A stretch of DNA of 22,989 nt from Chara braunii. Lineage: Eukaryota > Streptophyta > Charophyceae > Charales > Characeae. The position numbers were made by a program, and so were the translations under genes. The stretch is from positions 556,459 to 579,447 of the forward strand of contig BFEA01000117.1 of the NCBI GenBank assembly GCA_003427395.1, given 5' to 3'. The notes beneath the pieces are model-generated. The model made no database searches, had not been told where the DNA came from, and saw nothing but the letters and a program-made list of their open reading frames with translations. Below, one piece after another: positions 1-8,500 of this stretch; positions within the stretch are counted from its first letter, which is position 1; each line of letters begins with the position of its first letter.

Positions 1-175
1 CGAAAAACGGCATGGCGCACAGTGCGCACCCTTGCAGGGGTAGCGCGTCCCCATGCGCTGCGTGCACGGCGCACCTCGTGCGCGCGTGCGCGCACATGCG
101 CGCGCAGTGTCACCGCGCGCATTCCGCAGGGCGCACCGCACCGCATCGCGCACCGCACCAGTGCGCCACAAGTAT
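1..175. repeat. CpG-rich low-complexity tract (GCGCAC-like words)
   Basis: The first 175 bases are dominated by degenerate GCGCAC, GTGCGC and CCGCAC words, with a very high CpG density unlike the sequence that follows. The open frame across it codes only Ala/His/Arg/Cys-rich low complexity and has no domain look. It ends abruptly where the minus-strand LINE fragment begins. I see no gene in it. Confidence 0.6.
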
Positions 176-1017
176 GGTCTTTGACGTAGGAATGAGGCTA
201 TTGCTTTCATCACAAAGAGAAAAATTGGAGGAGCTAATGGGTCCCCCAGTCATACAGACCGTGAGATCAAGGAGACTTGTTTGGCTGCTTCATTGAGAGT
301 TAATACGTTGTACAGAATATGCCTGCCTGGGATGAAACCTGTTTTATATGGAGGCATTTGTCAGTCAGGTCCAGGATTCGGAAGGCCAAGGCTTTGGCTA
401 GGATCTTGTTGGGGAGGGTGAGTAGTGAGATAGGCCTATAACTCCTGATATCTCCCTTGTCCCCTTTCTTGTATAGCAGTGTGACCACTCTGCTACTCGA
501 CAAGTTCCCCAATCCACCCTTGAGCCAACTGTTATTATAGAAATTCTGAAGGTCGCCCTCTAATAATGGCCAGAATTTTTCCCAAAGCTCTTTCGTCAAG
601 CGTCAATGCCTGGTGACTTGTTGTTGTTCATACTTTGGACTGCAACTGCTTGTTCCTGTGAGATTGTTCCATCCAAATACTGCAACATCCTAGCCTGGGT
701 TTCTCTAACGCTTGGTGAGCTGGGCGTAGAATTCTTCTTTTGGTATAGTACTTCATAGAACTCCTTGGCTATGTTCAACATTCCTTCACTCAGTTCACTG
801 TGCATTTTTATATTTTCGGTGTGCCTGAAGGAGTTCTCAGACCTTCTATCGAGTTGGCCCTTGAGTTCGCTTTTATTCACACTAAGAAATGTTTGGACAT
901 TGACTCGCTCAATTCATGCCCGTTCATTCTCTCTCTTTTTGCAGACCCATCTCCACAGGGCCAGTTCTTCTTTTGCTCTTTCAAAGATGTCAGCCGCTGC
1001 ACATTGTAGTCATCATT
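172..1017 (-). pseudogene. decayed LINE ORF2 fragment (reverse transcriptase, minus strand)
   Basis: Read on the minus strand from about 1017 down to 172, this is a piece of a non-LTR retrotransposon ORF2. It covers the linker before the RT and the first part of the RT. In order one sees ERAKEELALW (about 1000-970), NNKSPGIDA (about 620-596), TKELWEKFWPLL, VVTLLYKKGDKGDIRSYRPI (about 490-430), TGFIPGRHIL (about 340-310) and LGDPLAPPIFLFVMKAIASF (about 250-190). These match, in the same order, the RT of LINE copy A at 5510-9586. At least two frameshifts (near 597 and near 345) and two in-frame TGA codons break it. RT motif A (FDFEKAYD in copy A), with about 60 flanking residues, is deleted between NEAAKQ and the motif-B region. 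Both ends are truncated and no tail is seen. It is non-functional. It is a different, older subfamily from copies A-C. Confidence 0.85.
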
Positions 1018-1205
1018 TTCCCCTGTTTTGGATTGTGACATGCATGGGAGACACTTGCAGCATGCAACTTGCAGACAGACATGCACAGAATGTTCACTCA
1101 CTCTTCCCGAGCGGAAAGGGCAGAAGGGTGCGGAATGGGCAGAGGGGAACGCATGGAGAAACACGTTCATGATCAGAATATGTTGTGGCGAGATGTAAAC
1201 CCTAA

Positions 1206-1321
1206 GGGCGTACTCACACTAGCACTATCTTAAATGCATCTGACAGCATTTACGGCCGGGTGTGTATGCATCTGGCTGCGATTCCGTTCAGCAATAAGTA
1301 GAAAACAGTAGTGTGACTATA
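1206..1321. mobile_element. possible small MITE-like element
   Basis: TCACACTA at 1214-1221 and its exact reverse complement TAGTGTGA at 1309-1316 lie near the ends of a segment of about 115 bp. The flanking bases are partly symmetric (GGGCGTAC on the left, CTATAAGCG on the right), and TAAG occurs at both outer edges, as a short target duplication would. The segment also holds two similar words, TGCATCTGACAGC and TGCATCTGGCTGC. No transposase is encoded. An 8-bp inverted repeat could be chance, so this is weak. Confidence 0.2.
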
Positions 1322-1698
1322 AGCGTCATTTTCGTAATCGGCTGCAGACAGATCCCAGTATTCCCAGGGGACATGTCGCCGCCTGCAGAGAAGACGTTAG
1401 TGGTGCTACAATGATTTGGAATGGGTTCGTGAGTAATCCTTGCCATCAGGGGGTAGACTCCTACAAGTTGCGGGTTTGCTAGCATAGTCAAGGGGCATCA
1501 GGTGGCCAGAACGGGACTGAAGAGGCAGTCCCCACAGCCTGCAAGCTTTCTCAGATCTTTCATCATGTTGTCTGTACTTTGTATAAGGGACGATGAACCC
1601 GTTTTCCAGCAGTGCAGCTCCCTGCCAATAGACTGGAGCCATCTCTGGGAGGCTAGCAGTGGTTGCTCGTTTCATCACCACTAGCCCACCCAATGAAT

Positions 1699-1733
1699 GA
1701 AAAAAGAAAAGAAAAGAAAAGAAAAGAAAAGAT
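1699..1733 (+). repeat. (AAAAG)n microsatellite
   Basis: About six uninterrupted AAAAG units follow a short A run. This is a simple-sequence repeat; no element is recognisable just upstream, so it is not clearly a retroposon tail. Confidence 0.9.
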
Positions 1734-1904
1734 TGTGCCCTAAGTAGTACGTATTGTGTTGAAAAAATCTGATCATTTCACTCGTTCCAGCATGGAGTTC
1801 AAAGGAACAGTGTACATTTAAATGGCTTTTGTCTTTTCTTCCGGGGAGGGGAGACGGGGGGGTGAAGAAGCAGCATTGACTTAGGTCATCCTGTGTGTGA
1901 CCAG

Positions 1905-2018
1905 GTGGCTGAGATCTACAGGCGTTGTATCAGCTTGCACCAAGTAGCAGACAGCACGGCATCGATCGCCCTCAAATCACCAGCAAGTCAACGACTACTG
2001 GGCATTCTTGCCTCTCAG
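1905..2018 (+). CDS. candidate exon, possibly dynein heavy chain stem
   Basis: This 114-nt segment is open in one frame. It is bounded by an AG acceptor (GTGTGTGACCAG, with a branch-like ATTGAC about 25 nt upstream) and a GT donor (CTCTCAG|GTGTGT), and both ends are in phase 0, like the dynein exon at 5226. It encodes 38 residues, including YRRCISLH and ALKSPASQRLLGIL. The spacing A-L-x-x-P-x-x-x-x-x-L-x-x-L resembles a short conserved piece that dynein heavy chains carry upstream of the linker. Against this, the 200 or so residues that should separate that piece from the 5226 exon were not found between them. It could also be chance open sequence or an exon of another gene. Confidence 0.3.
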
Positions 2019-2536
2019 GTGTGTTAAGGAACTTCCCTGCCTGTGACTCTCGAGGCGGCAGAGCCGGAGTTATGACTGACAAGTGGCTGAAAATGCACAT
2101 ATGTAACTCTTTATTTTACTTATTTTTGTCACAAGTAACTGTCAATGAACAGACTAAGAGTTCAGAATCTTCAGATCAATATGCTAGGGCATGTAGGGAC
2201 AGGGGGCAGAGCTGGAGAGCATAATGCAACCACTTCACACACGCTCCTAGTAAATGCTGATTTCGGAGCTCGCACAGTTGTTGGCATTTTCTGGTCCACA
2301 TTCAAGACGAAAAGGGGCTTGGCCACCTCCTACTCCCCTGCTTCGATTCCTCTTTTTCTTACTACTACCTCCTCTCATCTTCTTCTTACCCTGCTTGTGG
2401 TCCTCTCTTCTTCTGAAAGAAAATGAAAGAAAAGGAGTCTAGAAGACCCTATATACATTCTCTCATGAAGCGAGTTCATCCTTGGGGTATGGTTGCTGGG
2501 GGGCTGGGGGGGAGGGAGAGGGACGGGGAGATCATT

Positions 2537-2580
2537 GGGATCAAGCTGGATCTCACACACATAGGGATCAGGCTGGATCT
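2537..2580 (+). repeat. 17-bp imperfect direct repeat pair
   Basis: GGGATCAAGCTGGATCT at 2537-2553 and GGGATCAGGCTGGATCT at 2564-2580 differ at one base and start 27 bp apart. This is a local tandem duplication in non-coding DNA. Confidence 0.75.
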
Positions 2581-2663
2581 AACTGACGTGTGATAACTGA
2601 TATCAATCATGAAGGGAGTCGTGGCTCTTGATGGTGGCATGAACCTAGAGTCTGCTGGGTTTA

Positions 2664-2698
2664 ACATGTGATTAAAAAAAAAAAAAAAAACATGTGAT
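2664..2698 (+). mobile_element. poly(A)-only retroposition scar
   Basis: ACATGTGAT at 2664-2672 and again at 2690-2698 flank nothing except a T and a run of about 17 A (2674-2690). This is the structure left when target-primed reverse transcription stops inside the poly(A) tail: a target-site duplication around a bare tail. Replication slippage at a pre-existing A run would not normally duplicate the unrelated 9-mer. No element body is left to name the source. Confidence 0.5.
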
Positions 2699-2702
2699 GT
2701 GA

Positions 2703-2740
2703 GTAGGTGATAGTCCAGTGTGCGTAGGTGATAGTCCAGT
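2703..2740 (+). repeat. 17-bp perfect tandem repeat pair
   Basis: GTAGGTGATAGTCCAGT occurs at 2703-2719 and again at 2724-2740, a 21-bp period starting just after the poly(A) scar. Confidence 0.85.
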
Positions 2741-2809
2741 TTGTTTGCTTGCTGCGTCCATGGGCTCCTGTGTTGCTCGGTGTCTTGCTGTATTGGTGTC
2801 CTTTCAACA

Positions 2810-2975
2810 GCCCACCTGCCCATGCGCCTGCCTTGCCGTTCACTGCATTGTCCCCTTGCTGCTTACGGTGGTGCCTTGCTGCCTTGTTTGGTTGCTGCTT
2901 GCCGTGCTGCTCTGCTGCCTGCCTTGCCGCCTCTCTGCCTTCTTGCCCTCCTGCCTTGCCATTGTCATTTCTGTG
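2810..2975 (+). repeat. degenerate TGCCTTGC / GCTGCCTTG low-complexity tract
   Basis: Words such as TGCCTTGC, GCTGCCTTG and CCTGCCTTGCC recur many times here. All three forward frames are open and Cys/Leu/Ala-rich, which is a composition effect, not evidence of a protein. Confidence 0.6.
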
Positions 2976-3014
2976 CATGGTCGTTATTGTTGTTTTTGCA
3001 CTCATGCGTGCAGG

Positions 3015-3016
<2 letters not shown>

Positions 3017-3048
<32 letters not shown>
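3017..3048 (+). repeat. (TG)16 microsatellite
   Basis: An uninterrupted TG dinucleotide run of 32 bp. Confidence 0.95.
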
Positions 3049-3049
<1 letters not shown>

Positions 3050-4141
3050 CTCGCGCGTGGGTGGGTCGGTACGACCTTTTTGTCGTTTCTGCAATGAGCA
3101 ATGTGAATGACAATAGAGTTGGCTAAACCAAATTGCAGCATTCCGTAGAAATCCAGATTACTTTGTGACCGAACTGAAAGCAGATTGCACCACGAGATAA
3201 GACCAAATAAGCAAGAGCAAAGCACTGAAGTCAAATGATAATGAAAGCCCTCTTCTTGCCTCCAACACCAATGTCAACAATGTCGCTCTCCTAACTTGGC
3301 GCCCGATGCCCAGACTATAATCAGACAGGGCCTATCGGCCTAGACTCCTATCTACAACAGGTCTTCCGTGAAGTGCAGCAGTCCGATGACGAATGAAGAC
3401 TCTGAACAAAGCGGCCTGCTCCTCGCCACCAGCTGTGCACCTCCTCACATCACCCACCCCTCAACTTCCCTTCCACAGTCCCTCGCCCAAGGACCTCCGC
3501 TCAACCTCCTCTGGCTATGGGGCCAGCAGCCCGTCTGTGGCCTCTGCGCCCTCTTGCTGCACCCTTGCAGCTTCTTCCACGCGCCCCTCCAGCACCCTTC
3601 TTCCTTCCTGGCACGGCGCTCATCCAGCAAGCCAGCGTTTCAGCAGCACTGCCGCCGTCCAGCCAGCCAGAATGTTCCAAGTGAGTGAGTCTCACTCGCT
3701 TTTGTCCTGTATGACTGGGAGAGGCAGGCCCTGGCTGGGCGGCCTCTGTCCCAGTAGCTGCGCCAGGGCCCTTCCAGAATGTGCCTCAGGCTCAGCTGTA
3801 AGTGCCCTGGGCCTCAGCATCTCTGCGGGGCCTCCAACAGCTTCAACCGACCAGATGACCAGTTGGTTGAAGGTGCTGCAAGCAGCGACCAACCCACAGG
3901 CCGTTTCTGGCTCACGTTGGCCTTTACATGGGCCGCTTCAATTTGGGCAGGCTCGCCTTCACGTAGGGCGGGCGCAGGCCCTTCGCAACCTGCCTGAGGG
4001 CCCTTATGCTTCACATCTTTTTTATTGCAGTGACTGTTTTTGTCGTTTCTGCACTCATTTTCCACGAGCGTCGCTGCTTTTTTTTTTCATAGAAGGCGAC
4101 AGCCTTCGCATGTCATCATCCAACCGACCGGGCTGGTTGGA

Positions 4142-4280
4142 CTGAAGTTTGAACTCAGGTCTGTATGTCAACAGTTCGGGGTGTATGAAAGGATTTCACC
4201 TTCCTAGCCTACCATGACCCTATCCCGGGACCTGTTGCTGTTGTTGTTGCCTACTGCTGCTGCTGAAGTTTGAACCCAGG
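4142..4280 (+). repeat. 18-bp dispersed word pair
   Basis: CTGAAGTTTGAACTCAGG at 4142-4159 and CTGAAGTTTGAACCCAGG at 4263-4280 differ at one base. The GTTTGAAC core looks faintly like a tRNA T-arm or B-box, but no tRNA fold or A-box partner is visible. It is probably part of an old short repeat. Confidence 0.45.
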
Positions 4281-5074
4281 ACCTTGATGTTCACTTACCT
4301 GTGTGCCTACCTGTCGACGTACCATGTGTTTGTGAGCGTTGACTATGCCTGTGGGGTCTGAGCCTGGAACTCGTTTTGTGTCCTCCAGCAAGTATCCAGA
4401 GGGTTCCAAGGGAAATGTGGGAAGTACTCCGGAAAACAAAACTCTTGAGTTTGTCACTCCATGGGTCATTGGGTGCAGTGCTGGTTTTTGAAATCAAGCA
4501 GTGATGCTGTGTGGTGAAGAAGAGCCATAGCGGAAGTAGTAGGGCAATAGTGTTGCCATCTGGTAGCCGTTGTTTTTTGTTCTTTTTGGAGTGGAATCGC
4601 AGTGTGTGTGTTGGACGCTCGTAGGGGATAGCTTGTGCATGGTGGAGAGTGAGCCATCGAGTATGAGCATCACTTCGATGTTCAGGGAGAGATCCTAGAA
4701 GTGAGCGAGAGGAGAGGAGACATGTCTGTTGTAGCAGAGCTTGTAGTATATGAACTCTGATCTGCATCTTTGTATCAGCGAGTGGCAGGGTTTGTGTTGT
4801 TGGAAGGTTTCATTGAAACCTCTAATTGAAATTCCATCGTGTAATTGTGTCTGGCCTGCTATCTTGAATTTGGAAGTCTGTGGGCATATTTGTGGAGCCG
4901 ACCCATACCTGTGCGCATGCAGTATCTGACTTGACTGAAATTCCATTGAACTGTGTGGCGATTTTTTAGGAGGAAGGCAAACTTGACTTTCATGCATTCG
5001 GTGTGACTACCATATCTGCACTCTCACTTGTGTACCGCGTGTGTTGGTTCCGCACTCGCTTTTCTTCTTCTTTT

Positions 5075-5196
5075 GCATGTCTCCGACTTCCGTCTCTTTG
5101 TGCTCACAAGACAGTAAATGACGGTGCCCTTTTATGCTTCTGCGTGTCTCTGACTTCTGTCTCTTTGCGCTTCGTTATTGCTCATGAGACAGTAAC
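5075..5196 (+). repeat. 67-bp-period tandem duplication just upstream of the exon acceptor
   Basis: GCATGTCTCCGACTTCCGTC (from 5075) and GCGTGTCTCTGACTTCTGTC (from 5142) begin two diverged copies. Both continue with CTCTTTG, then GCTCA, then AGACAGTAA (ending near 5117 and 5192). The second copy sits about 30 bp before the splice acceptor of the dynein exon and supplies its branch-like AGTAACC and part of the pyrimidine-rich region. Confidence 0.7.
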
Positions 5197-5225
5197 CCTC
5201 AGGGTTCGGGTTTTGTCTACCGCAG

Positions 5226-5447
5226 GTGGGCAGGCTCTTGGAGCAAATGCCACTGATCAGGAGGTTGAGACATCCAGGTGTACGGAGGCGACATTGGTTT
5301 GAATTAAGCAGCATAGTGGGTGATGTTGCACTTCGAGCTGGTGATGACGAGGCAACAGTGCCATTGGTCCTAGCCATGCCTCTCCTGAAATATCGAGACT
5401 CCATTATGCCTGTTCTTGAGCGAGCTGTTCAAGAGCATTCCCACGAG
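5226..5447 (+). CDS. exon of a dynein heavy chain (linker region, DHC_N2-like)
   Basis: This internal exon encodes 74 residues of what I read as the linker region of an axonemal dynein heavy chain, the motor ATPase of cilia and flagella. The key string is MPLIRRLRHPGVRRRHW followed by ELSSIVG, then an acidic stretch and LAMPLLKY, ending in ERAVQEHSHE. Dynein heavy chains show this order: a PLI, then (N/H)PG-R-RHW, then IVG, then a Leu-rich helix, then (S)KE/EHS-type residues. The acceptor is TTTTGTCTACCGCAG ending at 5225 and the donor is GAG|GTAGGT at 5447/5448; both introns are phase 0, and 222 nt is a multiple of three. The frame runs on past the donor to 5513, but those residues are intronic. 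No start codon belongs here. LINE copy A begins within about 100 bp of the donor, in the same orientation. Family assignment is from pattern memory; the paralogue cannot be named. Confidence 0.8.
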
Positions 5448-5509
5448 GTAGGTCAACCTGTTAGACACTCTGTTATAACTGTCCCTCATTCATCATGCAA
5501 AACTGAGCT

Positions 5510-8500
5510 TTGAGACAATCCAAGAATTGCCAAACTCAACAAGAAGTGAAACGATCAATCAAGATCTCAGAAGTCATAAAGGACAATCAAGAAGGCAGAT
5601 GGATAGAAATGCATTTCTCCTACAAAGAAGAGAGCTTCCAGCTAATAAATATTTACGCCCCTAACGAACCCACAAAAAGACAAACCCTTGTAGAAAATAT
5701 AGCAGCCAGATGTCATTCACAGAAGCACCTCTTATTAGTTGGTGACTGGAATACGACCCTAGACCCAGAGAGGGATAGAATCTCATCAACACAAAGGGGA
5801 AGAGAAGACACACTTCTCTCAGAAGCCCAAGTAATGCAAGCCCTAATACTAGAAAAGGATTTAATAGAACCACTGCGTACAATACATCCTGAAGCACACA
5901 GATACACCTACAGAAAGAAAAACAGATCCCAACACATAACAAGTTCTGCAATCGATTTCTTCCTCATCTCCGAAACTCTTAGAGGCACAGTGCATAGCAT
6001 AGGATTGGGAAAACACCCTTATCACAATGGACTCCACCACACCCCCATCTACCTAAACCTACTCTTCGATCCAGGATTACAGAAGGGCACCAGTTTCTTT
6101 AAAATAAACAACTCTCTACTCCATACCAAAGAAATGAAAGAAACAATAGCCCAGGCTTGCATAGAGGCAGATAAAGAGGAGGCAAATTTCCCGACACTAG
6201 TAGCGAAGTTGTCTCAAGCAGCCTCATTAGCATCCAGGAAATTAGCAAGCAAAAGGGACCAAAGGATAAGGGAACTTGAAGCAGCGGTCAACATTGCAGA
6301 AAGAAACCTTATTGAAAACCCAGGAGAAACACCCTATGAAGAATTACTAGTAAGAGCTAAAGCTGAATTAGCCAAAGGGAGCACCTGGAAAGCAAAAGGA
6401 CTACGCATGAGAGCTCGGATCAGGGAATGGGAAGAGGGAGAAAAAATGACCAAGTTTTTCTTCCAGAAAATAAAAGCAAGGGGAAGAAATGCAGCCATCC
6501 ACCAACTAAGAGGGAAAGAAGGAACCACGTCAAATCCAAAGAAAATGTTGTCCATAGCAGAAGCATTCTACAAAAACCTCTATACCTCCAAAACCGAGCA
6601 TCCACCTCCAAGGTCAGTGATCCAGGTGAGGGAGAAGTTTTCCAAGTATCAGGACAAAACAATCCCAGATAATTTGGCAAAACAACTTGACGCACCCTTA
6701 ACCTACGAAGAAATCAAAAAGTCTTTAGACTCCATGAAATCAGGGAAAACGCCAGGACTAGACGGTCTATCCAAGGAATTCTGGCAAACCTACTGGCCAC
6801 TACTGGGAGAAAATGTATGCAACTTCGTGAGAACAGCGTGGACCAACGAGAGATTAGGAACCTACCTGAGCACAGGAATAGTCACATTATTATACAAAAA
6901 GGGAGACCCTACTGACATCAAGAATTATAGACCAATTACACTACTCACGGTAGTCTACAAAATCTTAGCCAAACTCCTAGCAAACAGAATAAGGAACATA
7001 ACCAGATTTTGCTTCCACATAGATCAATCAGGTTGTATACCAGGCAGGTTCATTCTAGACAACATAATGACACTAGCGGAATCAGTAAGATACATCAACG
7101 ATAAAAAGATCAATGCAGCCATCCTCTTCTTCGACTTCGAAAAAGCCTACGACCAAGTAAACTGGGATTTCCTAGATCAATGCATGGAGAAAATGGGGGT
7201 AGGACCCATTTTTCGAAAATGGGTCAAAATCCTCTACANGGACGCNCACGGAGCGGTTCAAGTAAATGGACACATATCCAAAACATACAAGATGTCAAGA
7301 TCAGTAAGACAGGGGGACCCCTTGGCGGCCCCTATCTTCCTCTTCATTATGGAGGCCATAGCGTCATTCCTCATAAAGGACCCCTACATAGAAAGAATCA
7401 TCTCGAATTCAGACGACAACGGATTCATTTACGCCATCCCCCCCACCATTCTTTTTGCAGATGATCTTACAGTGCTGATAAGAGCCACCAACTCCTCGTT
7501 CGAAGCCCTTACAAAAGCAATGAGCGCATATCAGCTAGCCTCAGAAATGCGGATAAACTGGCAAAAAACTGTAGGTTGGTGGCTAACTAACGACAATAGT
7601 GAACCTCCTCAGAACACTCCAGAGGGAATGACATGGGCAGATCCGAACAACCCAATGAGAGTTCTAGGAATACAACTAGACGAGCTAGGAGCAGCATCAG
7701 AAATGGCCCCTAGCCTCCTAGCCAAAATGTTAACAAAACTTAACGCATGGGAGAAAGTCCACCTATCACTATTTGGTCGCGCACTCATATTAAACACATC
7801 CATCTTCTCAATGATGTGGTACGTCGCAGCATTCTGGTATCCTGATCACATGGCCTTGAAGAATCTTAAAAAGAAGGCCGCAGCGTATCTGTGGACAGGA
7901 GACGCTTTCAGACAGCAGTTCATAACTAAGGTCGCATGGCAGTATGTCACAAGGAAGAAAAACGAGGGAGGACTAGGGGTTCTGGACCCAGCAACACAAA
8001 TAAAGGCCCTTCAAACGAAATGGATACTAAAACTAATAACAGCACCCAGTCTCCCATGGAGATCACTAGCTATTGAGGGTATCCATCACTTGCCAATTCA
8101 CAATACACCATCAAACATGGAAGGCTCCTTCTGGTTAATGAGTAAATCTTGGTCAATGAAAGCCAGATCAACGATCACACCATACTCCAAAGGAGAAGCA
8201 AGACTAAACTTCTGGAGGAACATCATCAAAGCTTGGAGAGAAATCTTCCCAGCCAAGGTAAGAAAACCGCAAAACAAAGAAGAAATCCTCAGACAACCAC
8301 TATTCTGCAATCCTTGGATAGTTGAAGAAGAGGACAAACCCTTCACCTTAACCTCAAAGGACACAAGATGGGAAGCATGGCTAGAAAAAAGAATCTGGCA
8401 AGTGAAACATATATGGGATGACAACAAAAAAGAGTGGAAAGATGTCAAGCAACTTATATCCTCACTCAAAGGGAATCACCGATTAGCAAGCAACCTCCAC

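Larger units (their letters stand above)
1018..1904. other. non-coding stretch, no recognised gene
   Basis: No convincing gene is visible. A minus-strand open frame at 1406-1693 has an ordinary amino-acid mix but no domain I recognise, and its neighbours give it no support. The stretch also holds the possible MITE at 1206-1321 and an AAAAG microsatellite. It is plausibly intron or intergenic DNA upstream of the dynein exon. Confidence 0.5.
2019..5225. other. probable intron or upstream sequence, no recognised gene
   Basis: No protein domain is recognised on either strand. The sequence holds microsatellites, low-complexity TGCCTTGC-like words, short direct duplications and a poly(A) scar (listed separately). 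Open frames of up to 250 codons exist at 3393-4145 but are Ser/Pro/Ala-rich low complexity, and overlapping frames are equally open. Good acceptor-like sequences occur, for example TCTTTTTTATTGCAG ending near 4030, without a convincing exon attached. The word TTTTTGTCGTTTCTGCA recurs near 3077 and 4036. Confidence 0.5.

Noticed and set aside
1406-1693. 95-codon minus-strand frame with a plausible amino-acid mix
   Set aside because: No recognised family, no splice or neighbour support, and a 60-codon frame overlaps on the other strand.
2664-2740. Poly(A) plus neighbouring tandem repeat as one SINE
   Set aside because: The 9-bp duplication encloses only the A run, and the 17-bp tandem pair lies outside it.
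2718-3126. Three overlapping Cys-rich open frames on the plus strand
   Set aside because: They arise from TGCCTTGC-like low complexity and the TG microsatellite; all frames are equally open.
3393-4145. 250-codon open frame (Ser/Pro/Ala-rich), with a GTGAGT donor-like site near 3681
   Set aside because: Overlapping frames on both strands are also open, the composition is low complexity, and no domain is recognisable; more likely an effect of base composition.
4142-4280. GTTTGAAC words as a tRNA or tRNA-derived SINE
   Set aside because: No cloverleaf, no A-box partner at the right distance and no tail.
5448-5513. Extension of the dynein exon to the stop at 5513
   Set aside because: A strong GTAGGT donor follows GAG at 5447, and the residues after it do not look like dynein.
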